DNA of 39,741 nt, from NCBI GenBank assembly GCA_022797935.1, contig JAAWLO010000014.1:1-39741 (forward strand). Direction: 5' to 3'. This DNA comes from Oscillibacter sp. (GTDB lineage Bacteria > Bacillota > Clostridia > Oscillospirales > Oscillospiraceae). The notes under the pieces were generated by a model that saw only the letters and a program-made list of their open reading frames with translations, did no database searches and had not been told where the DNA came from. The position numbers and the translations under genes were made by a program. Of the stretch, positions 32,617-39,723 are shown piece by piece (position 1 is the stretch's first letter; the number at the start of each line of letters is the position of its first letter).

Positions 32617-33561
32617 TTACAGTTTGTTCACAGGATACGTGACGGTTTTCCCCTCCAGCACCTCCCGCACACCCAGTGCGCTGTCCATGGCCATAGCCCG
32701 GAGGGCTCCGGCGCTGAGGGCGGCGTTGTGGGGGGAGAGAATGACATTTTCCATAGAAAAGAGGGGATTGCCGGCGCTGGGGGGCTCCTGCTCAAAGACG
32801 TCCAGCCCCGCTCCGGCGATTTTCCCGGCTTTCAGCGCCTCGATCATAGCGGCTTCGTCAATGACAGGTCCCCGGGCGGCGTTGATGACAAAGGCGCTGG
32901 GCTTCATCATCTCAAATTCCTTGGCTCCTACCAGATGGAAGGTGGAGGGAAAGAGAGAGGTATGTACAATCACAAAATCTGCGGTCCGGTAGACTTCCTC
33001 TGCGGAAACCATGGTCACCGGCAGCCCCTCCACGTCCTTCTGCTCCACAAAGGGATCGCTGGCAATCATCCGGGTGTCGAAGCCGGACAGCTTCTTCACC
33101 ACCATCCGGGAAATCTTGCCCATGCCAATGATACCAATGGTGCTGTCCTTCAGCTCAATGGTCTGGAAGGCATTGCGCTGCGCGAACTCCCCCTTCCGGG
33201 TAAGGCGGTCCATCCGCACGGTCCGCTTGCTCAGGGCCAGAACCAGCATGACAATGTGCTCCGCTACGGCGTTAAGATTGGAATAGGGCGCGTTTACAAT
33301 CTGAATGCCTTTGGCTGTGGCGTGGTCCACGTCAATGTTGTCCACACCCATGCCGTGCTTGGCCACCACTTTCAGTTCCGGCAGCGCGTCCATGATTTCC
33401 GCCGTGATGTGGGCCGAGCGGATGAGAATGCCGCCGCAGCCCTGGGCCTGCTGGATGATGTCCTCCGGCTTTACGGAGGTCCCCTGGACCACCTCAAAGG
33501 CCTCTTTCAAATAGGACACCGCATCCTGGTGAATATGTTCTGTCAAAAATACCTTCTGCAT
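32617..33561 (-). CDS. D-2-hydroxyacid dehydrogenase (phosphoglycerate dehydrogenase-like)
   Basis: This 314-residue NAD-dependent dehydrogenase reduces a 2-oxoacid or oxidises a D-2-hydroxyacid. It has IGIIGMGKISRMV for NAD binding (a G-x-G-x-x-S variant of the usual glycine motif), the substrate-binding arginine in NAARGPVIDE, the DVFEQEPP glutamate and the catalytic histidine in LSPHNAALS. There is no C-terminal ACT regulatory domain, so it is a catabolic-type enzyme rather than biosynthetic SerA. The ATG at 33561 follows GTGAGGG and overlaps the aldolase stop by a few bases (stop ends at 33570); a longer start at 33606 lies inside the aldolase gene. Its likely partner is a 2-oxoacid entering or leaving the aldolase. 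Confidence 0.9.
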   Translation of the reverse strand: MQKVFLTEHIHQDAVSYLKEAFEVVQGTSVKPEDIIQQAQGCGGILIRSAHITAEIMDALPELKVVAKHGMGVDNIDVDHATAKGIQIVNAPYSNLNAVAEHIVMLVLALSKRTVRMDRLTRKGEFAQRNAFQTIELKDSTIGIIGMGKISRMVVKKLSGFDTRMIASDPFVEQKDVEGLPVTMVSAEEVYRTADFVIVHTSLFPSTFHLVGAKEFEMMKPSAFVINAARGPVIDEAAMIEALKAGKIAGAGLDVFEQEPPSAGNPLFSMENVILSPHNAALSAGALRAMAMDSALGVREVLEGKTVTYPVNKL

Positions 33562-33569
33562 ACAATCCC

Positions 33570-34334
33570 TCACTTCCGGATGGCGTCCACAGCGCTCTTG
33601 CCCCATTTGACAATCATCCCCTGGTCAGAGGCCAGCAGGATGTACTGCACGCCCTTTTCTATCAGCTTTTTGGCCGCCTCAGGCGTTCCCGCCACGGTGC
33701 CCACGGCTTTGCCGGCCTTCAAGGTCTTGGACGTGATGGCCTCAATGGCGGCCTGCACTTCCGGATGACCCGGATTTCCCGGCACGCCGTAAGACTGCGA
33801 AAGGTCCATGGGGCCGATAAAGATAACATCCACACCCTCTACCTTCAAAACCTCGTCCAGGTTTTCCACACAGGTCTTCGTCTCACAGTGCGAGACAATC
33901 AGGGTGTTGGTGTTCGCGGTATCGATATACTCCTGCACGCCGCAGGTTCCGTACCCGCAGGCCCGGACGCTGGGAGACAGTCCCCGGACGCCCAGAGGCG
34001 TATACTTTACATAGGACACCAGATCCCGGGCCTCCTGCGCCGTGTCCACATTGGGCACCTGCACACCGGCGTAGCCCAAATCCAGGTTCTGGAGGATTTC
34101 CACCTGCTGGTTTTCCCGAACCCGCACCAGAGGCGTAATGCCCGCCGCATCAGCGGCCCGGACGATATTCGTCAGCTGTTCCCGGTCCACTGACACGTGC
34201 TCCGTATCCAGCACAAAGAAATCGAAGCCCGCCAGAGCCAGGAGCTCCACTACGGCCGGGTCCGTCAGCTTGACGAACGTTCCTATGGCGCTCTCTCCAC
34301 GCTGGATTTTTTGTTTCAGCAAATTCTCGCGCAT
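33570..34334 (-). CDS. HpcH/HpaI family 2-oxoacid aldolase
   Basis: This 254-residue class II aldolase resembles 4-hydroxy-2-oxo-acid and 2-keto-3-deoxy-sugar-acid aldolases. It has the GTFVKLTDPAVVELLALAGF opening, FVLDTEH with the catalytic base H46, VRV with R71, and metal ligands E151 (SHCETKT) and D177 (GPMDLSQS). It would cleave a 2-oxo-4-hydroxyacid to pyruvate and an aldehyde. The ATG at 34334 follows AAAGGAAG. It is the first gene of the 17-gene operon, 42 nt downstream of a consensus sigma-54 promoter; the longer frame to 34622 would cross that promoter and is rejected. Confidence 0.92.
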   Translation of the reverse strand: MRENLLKQKIQRGESAIGTFVKLTDPAVVELLALAGFDFFVLDTEHVSVDREQLTNIVRAADAAGITPLVRVRENQQVEILQNLDLGYAGVQVPNVDTAQEARDLVSYVKYTPLGVRGLSPSVRACGYGTCGVQEYIDTANTNTLIVSHCETKTCVENLDEVLKVEGVDVIFIGPMDLSQSYGVPGNPGHPEVQAAIEAITSKTLKAGKAVGTVAGTPEAAKKLIEKGVQYILLASDQGMIVKWGKSAVDAIRK

Positions 34335-34375
34335 TCCACACGCTTCCTTTCCCACTGAATCTCGACCCGTTATAA

Positions 34376-34391
34376 AGCAAATCCCGTGCCA
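34376..34391 (-). promoter_or_regulatory. Sigma-54 promoter of the 17-gene catabolic operon
   Basis: On the minus strand the sequence is TGGCACGGGATTTGCT, identical to consensus at all defined positions. Transcription would start near 34365, about 31 nt before the aldolase ATG. No further promoter of similar quality is seen down to 19900, so the run from 34334 to 19900 may be one transcript. Confidence 0.93.
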
Positions 34392-34604
34392 AAACGGCCA
34401 AGACCCCTCTTTCCAAAAAATCTTTGGGGAGAACTCCCGAAGGCTTTGGGGCGCGTTTGTGCGTTTCGCCGGAATTCCCGCCGCCGGAAACCGGGCCCGT
34501 CGGCTCATCAACCAAGGCACAGGCACAACATGTATGCAATTCCTCAGACAGACGTTGTTTTTCCGCACACGGGCCATACCGCATCCGCCGCCAAGCATGA
34601 CAAA

Positions 34605-34631
34605 CCCCCGGCCATCTTCCATGACCGGGGG
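34605..34631 (-). terminator. Terminator of the RACo-corrinoid protein operon
   Basis: CCCCCGGCCAT and ATGACCGGGGG form a GC-rich hairpin with one mismatch, 18 nt after the corrinoid-protein stop codon. It is followed by TTTG on the minus strand. It separates this operon from the sigma-54 promoter downstream. Confidence 0.75.
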
Positions 34632-34649
34632 CGGTAAGTCTCTTGACGC

Positions 34650-35285
34650 TCAGGCGCAGAAATCGACTGCGGCGGCTGCGGCAGAGGTGGCGTCAGCGGT
34701 GTAGCAGTCCGCGCCGATGGAGGCGGCAAAGGCCTCCGTCACCGGTGCGCCGCCCACCATAATCTTCACCTTGTCACTGATGTCCGAGGACCGCACGGCC
34801 TCTACCACGGACTTCATCTCGTTCATGGTGCTGGCCAGCAGGGCAGAACAGCCCACAATGCGGGCGTTGTGCTCCCGGGCGGCGTCCACAAAGGCCGACG
34901 CAGGCACATCCACACCCAGGTCTACCACCTTCAGACCCTTGCCTTCCATCATCATCCGCACCAGGTTTTTGCCAATATCGTGCAGATCGCCCTTGACGGT
35001 GCCGAGAATGACCGTGCCCTTCTCCTCCACACCGGCGTCCGCCAGCAGAGGGCGCAGCACCTCAATGCCCCGGTTCATAGCCCGGGCGGCTACCAGCACT
35101 TCCGGCACAAAGACCTCGTTGTTCTTGAACTTCGCGCCAATGATATTCATGCCCGCCAGCAGGCCCTCTTCCAGAATTGTCTGGGGGCTCAGGCCCTCTT
35201 CCACCGCCTGCTGCACCAGTTCCTTGACCTTCGGGGCCTTGCCCGCCTGAAGCTGGGCGCTGATCTCCTGTAAAAGCTCACTCAT
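34650..35285 (-). CDS. Methyltransferase-associated corrinoid (B12-binding) protein
   Basis: This 211-residue protein has a four-helix B12-binding cap (about 1-85) followed by a Rossmann B12-binding domain (about 90-211). The cobalt ligand motif is GDLHDIGKN at 99-107 with H102, followed by SALLASTMNEM and VGGAPVTEAFA, both typical of MtaC/MtbC/MtvC-like proteins. It shuttles a methyl group between a substrate-specific methyltransferase and an acceptor methyltransferase. It is co-transcribed with the RACo-type activator 56 nt upstream, with AAAAGGAG before its ATG. The URO-D-fold gene at 38642 is the only methyltransferase candidate nearby; a second one is missing from the window. Confidence 0.94.
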   Translation of the reverse strand: MSELLQEISAQLQAGKAPKVKELVQQAVEEGLSPQTILEEGLLAGMNIIGAKFKNNEVFVPEVLVAARAMNRGIEVLRPLLADAGVEEKGTVILGTVKGDLHDIGKNLVRMMMEGKGLKVVDLGVDVPASAFVDAAREHNARIVGCSALLASTMNEMKSVVEAVRSSDISDKVKIMVGGAPVTEAFAASIGADCYTADATSAAAAAVDFCA

Positions 35286-35341
35286 GATATCCGTCTCCTT
35301 TTAAAATTTTTGGCTCTCTTAAGGTGTTCTATCCTACCGTC

Positions 35342-36871
35342 CTAAAAGGCGGCAAATAACAAGTTTTCCGCATACCGCCGGGCAAATACCTGGTTCCCCG
35401 ACAGCGGCATCTCCTTCCCGCGGGCCCGGATGACCTCCAGCGCCTTCCAGGCCTCCCGGTCCAGCAGCAGCGCCGCCGCCCCAGCCAGCGCTCCGTTTCC
35501 CATAACCGCCGCCCGTTTTGCCAGAGCTTGGGGAAACAGCCCCACTTTGACAGCACTGGTCAAATTCATGGAGTGTCCAAAGCCCCCGGCAATGCAGAAC
35601 CGGTCCACTGCCTCCGGCGGCAGTCCCGCTGTCTGCAGCAGTGTGTCAATACCGGCTCGGAGGGCGGATTTTGCCAGCTGAACCTGACGCACATCCTCCT
35701 GCGTCACCCAGACGCTGGCGCCCGGCAGCTCCCAGGCCAGTTCCCCTTCCTGAAGCACCACACCAGCCTCGTTGCCGCACAGCAGCCCTGATTCATCCAG
35801 CACGCCCCGTTCCAGCATCATCCGCACAGCATCCAGAATGCCGGAACCGCACACGCCTGCCGGAACACAGTTGGCCATTACCTGAATGCCGGTATCCCCC
35901 TCCGCCGTCTGCCAGACAGCGCTGACCGCTCCGGGTCCCGCCGGCATTCCGAAGGCAAGGCCTGCGCCCTCGAAGGCCGGACCCATGCCGGTGGAGGCAC
36001 AGATCATCTGCCCGCTGCAGCTGAGAATGATTTCGCCGTTCGTGCCCAAGTCCACCAGAAGGGCCGTCTCCCCGGGAAGCCCCGGCAGACCTGCGGCCAG
36101 TGCCGCACAAAGGGCATCCGCCCCAATGTAAGCCCCCAGGCAAGGAGGCAGATACACCGGCGCCCCCCCCAGAGAATACCGGCTCTCCCCGCCGAAAAGC
36201 GCCTGGGGAACAAAGTTCTCCCCATCCCCTTCGGTGGGCAGGCGTTCCCAGAAATGAAGCATCGCCGTGTTGCCCGTGAGCACCACCCGGTCCAGCTTTC
36301 GAATCCCCGCCTGTTCCATACACAGGGCGGCCATGTTTTCCACTTGGGCGTGAAGGATATCCTCCAGCAGTTCAGGGCCGTTCTGGCGGGCAAAATCCAC
36401 CCGGGAGAGTACATCCGCGCCAAACCGGGCCTGCCTGTTCGGCTGGAGGATTTCTCCCCGGAGACTTCCGTTCTCCAGGTGGTAGAGCCGTATCGCGATG
36501 GTGGTTGTCCCCACATCCACGGCAGCTCCCCAGCCCTGTTCCGTCAAGCCATGGGGCGGCAGCACGGCGGAAAGATTTTCCCCGCCGGTCCAGAGGGGAT
36601 AGATGCACACATTCCCCACCGCCCGGGCAAAGCAGGCCAGCCGCACACCGGCGGAACGCTCCCCCTGAAGGAGAAACGCCTCCTCTTCCGCGCCCATGGG
36701 GGTGAGACTCCCGGTGCAGAACACCCTGCACTTCCCGCAGATGCGGTTTCCGCCGCAGGGGGCGGGAAAGGGGGCGCCGGTCTGGGCCAGCAGATCCCAA
36801 AGGGAGGTCTCGCCGTCAAAAGGCACACGCCACTCGTTGCTTCCCAGAATGACCGAGGCCACGCCGGACAT
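35342..36871 (-). CDS. RACo-type reductive activator of corrinoid proteins (2Fe-2S ferredoxin plus ASKHA domain)
   Basis: This 509-residue protein has an N-terminal 2Fe-2S ferredoxin domain with cysteines C39, C45, C48 and C80 (pattern PCGGNRICGKC...ACFARA). A linker and then a DUF4445/ASKHA ATPase fold follow, beginning at GAAVDVGTTTIAIRLY (about 114-129), with further motifs VDLGTNGEI and AGGFGHSMNL. Such proteins use ATP to reduce inactive Co(II) corrinoid back to Co(I). The ATG at 36871 follows AAAGGAGGG; the longer in-frame start at 36976 lies upstream of the promoter. It has its own sigma-A promoter and is followed by the corrinoid protein gene, its probable client. Confidence 0.93.
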   Translation of the reverse strand: MSGVASVILGSNEWRVPFDGETSLWDLLAQTGAPFPAPCGGNRICGKCRVFCTGSLTPMGAEEEAFLLQGERSAGVRLACFARAVGNVCIYPLWTGGENLSAVLPPHGLTEQGWGAAVDVGTTTIAIRLYHLENGSLRGEILQPNRQARFGADVLSRVDFARQNGPELLEDILHAQVENMAALCMEQAGIRKLDRVVLTGNTAMLHFWERLPTEGDGENFVPQALFGGESRYSLGGAPVYLPPCLGAYIGADALCAALAAGLPGLPGETALLVDLGTNGEIILSCSGQMICASTGMGPAFEGAGLAFGMPAGPGAVSAVWQTAEGDTGIQVMANCVPAGVCGSGILDAVRMMLERGVLDESGLLCGNEAGVVLQEGELAWELPGASVWVTQEDVRQVQLAKSALRAGIDTLLQTAGLPPEAVDRFCIAGGFGHSMNLTSAVKVGLFPQALAKRAAVMGNGALAGAAALLLDREAWKALEVIRARGKEMPLSGNQVFARRYAENLLFAAF

Positions 36872-36905
36872 AGAAGTTTCCCTCCTTTCTGCCGTCTTTG
36901 GCGCT

Positions 36906-36934
36906 ATCATAGCCCCTGGAAAAGCACTTGTCAC
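36906..36934 (-). promoter_or_regulatory. Sigma-A-type promoter of the RACo-corrinoid operon
   Basis: On the minus strand GTGACA (36934-36929) and TATGAT (36911-36906) are separated by exactly 17 bp. The start would lie about 28 nt before the RACo ATG. Confidence 0.7.
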
Positions 36935-37110
36935 GAGCGTTTGCAAAATATCATAATAAATTGATAAAAAACGCAAATTCTTTCTACAGATCCTTCTCTC
37001 CGCCGCTTTACCGCTCGCAGCGTGTGCAACAGCAAAATATATTGTTGCGTTTTTGCATACACCTCAAAAAAGTACCCACAAATCTGCACAAGCTCATGCA
37101 CGGAAACGGC

Positions 37111-37129
37111 GGATTTTCCGGGAAAATCC
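37111..37129. promoter_or_regulatory. Perfect palindrome upstream of the sigma-54 promoter, candidate activator site
   Basis: GGATTTTCCGGGAAAATCC is a 9-bp perfect inverted repeat about one central base, centred some 90 bp upstream of the -24 element. That is the usual distance for an enhancer-binding protein site. The protein that binds it is not identifiable. Confidence 0.55.
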
Positions 37130-37209
37130 CGGCGGCTTTCACAAAAGCATCTCAGCACTTTTAGACGAGTCTCTAAAGTTCCGTGTCTCCATCCTCCTGA
37201 CGGCTGACT

Positions 37210-37225
37210 TGGCACATCTTTTGCT
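37210..37225 (+). promoter_or_regulatory. Sigma-54 promoter of the PocR/AraC - URO-D operon
   Basis: TGGCACATCTTTTGCT keeps TGGCAC, the 5-nt gap and TTGCT of the -24/-12 consensus, with A in place of the seventh-position G. The start would be near 37237, about 120 nt before the GTG at 37359. Confidence 0.85.
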
Positions 37226-37358
37226 TTGTAATAGCGCTTAGAAGGAGGTTTCGCCAGGCGGTTTATCGGATTTCCACTCCGTTCCGCCGCCGGCCGGTTT
37301 GCCGGACGTCATGCAAGCGCCGGGCGGGGCCCTTACTAAGCCCAGAGGAGGAACCGCC

Positions 37359-38654
37359 GTGAAACAAGAGTCCGGCTTTGACAGTGCGCTGGTCAAAAGC
37401 TGCGCCCGTTCCTTTTCCGCCGCCTCCCAACTGGGAACGGTAGTCTCTCTGGCCGACGGCCAAAGTCTGGCCGCCTTCGGCTCTTACACCTGCGAATCCT
37501 GTTCCATCTGCCGTCTGGCGGGTCATCCCCAGACCCTGTGTGCGCACATGCGGGTCTACGGCATGGGGGAGGCCGAGCGGTTCGGAGGGCGGTACGTCTA
37601 TCTTTGCCCCCTGGGACTGACCTGTTTTACCGTACCCATTCTGGGCGAAAGCGGACCGGAGGCTTCCATCACCGCCGGCCCCTTCCTCATGGTCGACCCC
37701 CAGGACTATCTGCGCAGCGACCTGCTCCCCCGTCTGCGGGGAGGGAAGCCGGAGGGTCTGGCGGAGGCTGTGGCCGGTATCCCGTCGGTTTCCGCCGCCC
37801 GGGTGGAGGACCTGTCCCACCTGCTGTTCCTCAGCGCGGCATTCCTGAACAAGACCGGCGCCGCCCGCCGCATGCTGGACCTGCAGGAGTCCCTCTCCAT
37901 TCAGCGTCACGTCTCCTCCCACATTGCGGCCCTGAAAAACGCAGAGCCCACCCCCTACCCTTTTCAGACGGAAAACGAGCTTCTGCGCTGCGTGGCCCAT
38001 CTGGACCGGGAAGGAGCGGGACAGCGGCTCAACGAGCTGCTGGGCTATATTTTCTTCTCCCTGGGGGGAGATTTCCAGCTGGCCAAATCCCGCATCTGCG
38101 AGCTGTTGGTGCTGCTGTCCCGAACGGCCGTCACCGCCGGCGCGGACCCGGACGCCATGCTGCTGCTGACCCACGAATACATTCAAACCATCCCCCGCAT
38201 CTCCGGCGCGGACGAGCTGTGCGTCTGGCTGACCCGGGTAGTCAACCGCTTTGTGGACCAGCTATTTGAGTTCTCCGGCGTGAAGCACGCGGGCGTCATC
38301 CACCGGGCAGTCCTCTACATCCGGGCCCATCACGCGGAGAAAATCTCCCTGGAGGATGTGGCCCGTTCCGTCTATCTCTCACCCACCTACTTCAGCCGGG
38401 TCTTCAGCCAGGAGACCGGCAGCACCTTCAACGCCTACCTCAACGGCGTCCGGGTGGAATCCTGCAAGAGCCTGCTGCTGGACCCCTCTCTTCAGCTGCT
38501 GGACGTAGCCCTGGCGGCAGGCTTTGAGAGTCAGAGCTATTTTACGAAGGTATTCAAGAAATACACGGGATTCTCCCCTCTGCAATACCGGGAAAAGCTC
38601 CTGAAGGAGCCCCCCTCAATCAAGAAAGGAAGCGAGTTTTTATGTCCACCCTGA
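37359..38654 (+). CDS. AraC-family regulator with N-terminal PocR sensor domain
   Basis: This 431-residue protein starts with a PocR-type ligand-binding domain (about 10-170) carrying clustered cysteines C45, C48, C51, C61 and C83 (TCESCSIC, TLCAHM, LCPLGLTCF). A helical middle follows, then an AraC double helix-turn-helix at about 325-425 (ISLEDVARSVYLSPTYFSRV, FESQSYFTKVFKKYTGFSPL). PocR domains sense small organic compounds such as propanediol. The start is GTG at 37359 behind AGAGGAGG; upstream ATGs at 37299 and 37311 lack ribosome sites. The gene overlaps the URO-D-fold gene by 13 nt, so they are translated together. It probably regulates the corrinoid and catabolic operons next to it. 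Confidence 0.9.
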   Translation: MKQESGFDSALVKSCARSFSAASQLGTVVSLADGQSLAAFGSYTCESCSICRLAGHPQTLCAHMRVYGMGEAERFGGRYVYLCPLGLTCFTVPILGESGPEASITAGPFLMVDPQDYLRSDLLPRLRGGKPEGLAEAVAGIPSVSAARVEDLSHLLFLSAAFLNKTGAARRMLDLQESLSIQRHVSSHIAALKNAEPTPYPFQTENELLRCVAHLDREGAGQRLNELLGYIFFSLGGDFQLAKSRICELLVLLSRTAVTAGADPDAMLLLTHEYIQTIPRISGADELCVWLTRVVNRFVDQLFEFSGVKHAGVIHRAVLYIRAHHAEKISLEDVARSVYLSPTYFSRVFSQETGSTFNAYLNGVRVESCKSLLLDPSLQLLDVALAAGFESQSYFTKVFKKYTGFSPLQYREKLLKEPPSIKKGSEFLCPP

Positions 38655-39676
38655 AAGAACGCAACGCCCAGCGCCTCCAGCAGAGCATCACCGGCCAGCG
38701 CCCTGACGGCCACGCGGTATTCAACTTTTACACCTATCCCTTCTTCCAGGCCGCCACAAATGTAGACCTGGACCAGTATTTCCACAACCCCAAGGCCTGC
38801 TTCGAGTCCCAGCTGGAAGCCCTGGAGCTGCTGGACGGCTGCGGCAACCTGGTTCCGGACATGGGCGCCGTGGCGGAGACCAGCGCCCTGGGCGGCACGG
38901 TCCGCTTCGATGAACACGGCTACATCTCGGTCAAGCCGGCGGAAATTGAGGAGCTGGACGACGTTCTTGCCATCAAGCCCGGCGACCCCTACGGGGACAA
39001 CTATATGCGCCGCGCCCTGGAAACCCTGGAGTACATGGTGCAGCACTGCCCCGACGGCTACAAGGTGAACCCCCACGCCATCATGGGTCCTTTCACCGTA
39101 GGCGCACAGCTGCGGGGCATCAGCGATTTCTGTGCCGACACCATTGGCGAGCCGGATCTGGTGCAGGCCATTTTAGACCTGGTCATCGAGACGCAGATCA
39201 ACTTCCTCCACGCGCAGGAAAAGATTCTTGGCGGTCCCCTGCATCACATTCTGGTGTGTGACGACCTCTCCGCCTTCCTCAGCGCCGCGTCCTATGAGGA
39301 AATTATCCTGCCGTCTTACGACAAGCTCTTTGCGGAGTTCCCCCACACCCAGCGCTGGCTTCACAATGACTCCACCGCCCGCCACGTGGCCCACCTCATT
39401 CCCAAGGCGGACATGGTGGCCTGGCAGTATCACCCCAGCATCACGCCGCAGGACGCTCTGGAGCTGACGGACAACAAGGTCACCCTATTGGGCGGACTGG
39501 CGCCGGTGGAGCTGGCGGGCCTGACGGTGGAACAGACCATTCAGAAGTGCAACGAGGTGATCGACTCCTTCCAGGGCAATCCCCGCTGCGTTCTGGCGGC
39601 AGGCGGTTCCATCAACCAGGTTCCCATTGAAAATCTGAAGGCTATGTTCCAGGTGGCGGACCAGAGGAAAATTTGA
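38642..39676 (+). CDS. Uroporphyrinogen decarboxylase-fold protein, probable corrinoid-dependent methyltransferase
   Basis: This 344-residue TIM-barrel protein of the URO-D/MtaA superfamily has MGPFTVGAQLRG near residue 148, CDDLSAFLSAASYEEIILPSY near 206, and a C-terminal PIENLKAMF. In zinc-dependent methylcobamide:thiol methyltransferases the ligands come from an HxC motif and a late cysteine in a PGCG-like loop. Here these positions read HND (241-243) and AAGGSIN (319-325), so the thiolate ligands are absent. It is therefore more likely a substrate-side methyltransferase, or one with altered metal use, than a coenzyme M- or homocysteine-type enzyme. Heme biosynthesis is unlikely in this context. 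It is coupled to the PocR/AraC gene, with AAAGGAAG before its ATG, and lies near the corrinoid protein and activator. Confidence 0.88.
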   Translation: MSTLKERNAQRLQQSITGQRPDGHAVFNFYTYPFFQAATNVDLDQYFHNPKACFESQLEALELLDGCGNLVPDMGAVAETSALGGTVRFDEHGYISVKPAEIEELDDVLAIKPGDPYGDNYMRRALETLEYMVQHCPDGYKVNPHAIMGPFTVGAQLRGISDFCADTIGEPDLVQAILDLVIETQINFLHAQEKILGGPLHHILVCDDLSAFLSAASYEEIILPSYDKLFAEFPHTQRWLHNDSTARHVAHLIPKADMVAWQYHPSITPQDALELTDNKVTLLGGLAPVELAGLTVEQTIQKCNEVIDSFQGNPRCVLAAGGSINQVPIENLKAMFQVADQRKI

Positions 39677-39723
39677 CCCGCGCTTTCCTCTTTACAAGCG
39701 CCACTGCTATTTGATATCATGGG

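Larger units (their letters stand above)
34335..34649. other. 315-nt intergenic region between the aldolase and corrinoid-protein genes
   Basis: This region holds the sigma-54 promoter at 34376-34391 and the terminator of the corrinoid operon at 34605-34631. About 210 nt in between would be the enhancer-binding stretch of that promoter. It contains GGGAGAACTCCC near 34434-34445 as the most visible dyad. No TGGTTAA repeat is present, so the activator at 4770-6821 is probably not the one acting here. I see no gene. Confidence 0.6.
36872..37358. other. 487-nt divergent regulatory region between the RACo and PocR/AraC genes
   Basis: No gene is supported. The region holds the RACo promoter (36906-36934) and the sigma-54 promoter (37210-37225). 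Between them lie several repeats: GCAAAATAT at 36943-36951 and 37032-37040, and the perfect 10-bp inverted pair AAAAACGCAA (36967-36976) / TTGCGTTTTT (37045-37054). Further elements are GCAACA-N11-TGTTGC near 37026-37048, the palindrome at 37111-37129, and TTTAGA-N6-TCTAAA at 37160-37177. An AAGGAGG at 37242-37248 has no start codon at usable distance. Confidence 0.6.

Noticed and set aside
34392-34604. TGGTTAA-type enhancer sites upstream of the 17-gene operon promoter
   Set aside because: The motif does not occur there, so control by the activator at 4770-6821 is not supported.
36929-36946. TGTCACGAGCGTTTGC as a possible sigma-54 element
   Set aside because: The first block lacks the GG, and the spacing to TTGC is one base too long; a better sigma-54 promoter lies at 37210.
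37242-37330. A small gene after the AAGGAGG at 37242-37248
   Set aside because: No ATG, GTG or TTG lies at usable distance; the next ATGs are 50 nt or more away and are in frame with the PocR/AraC gene.
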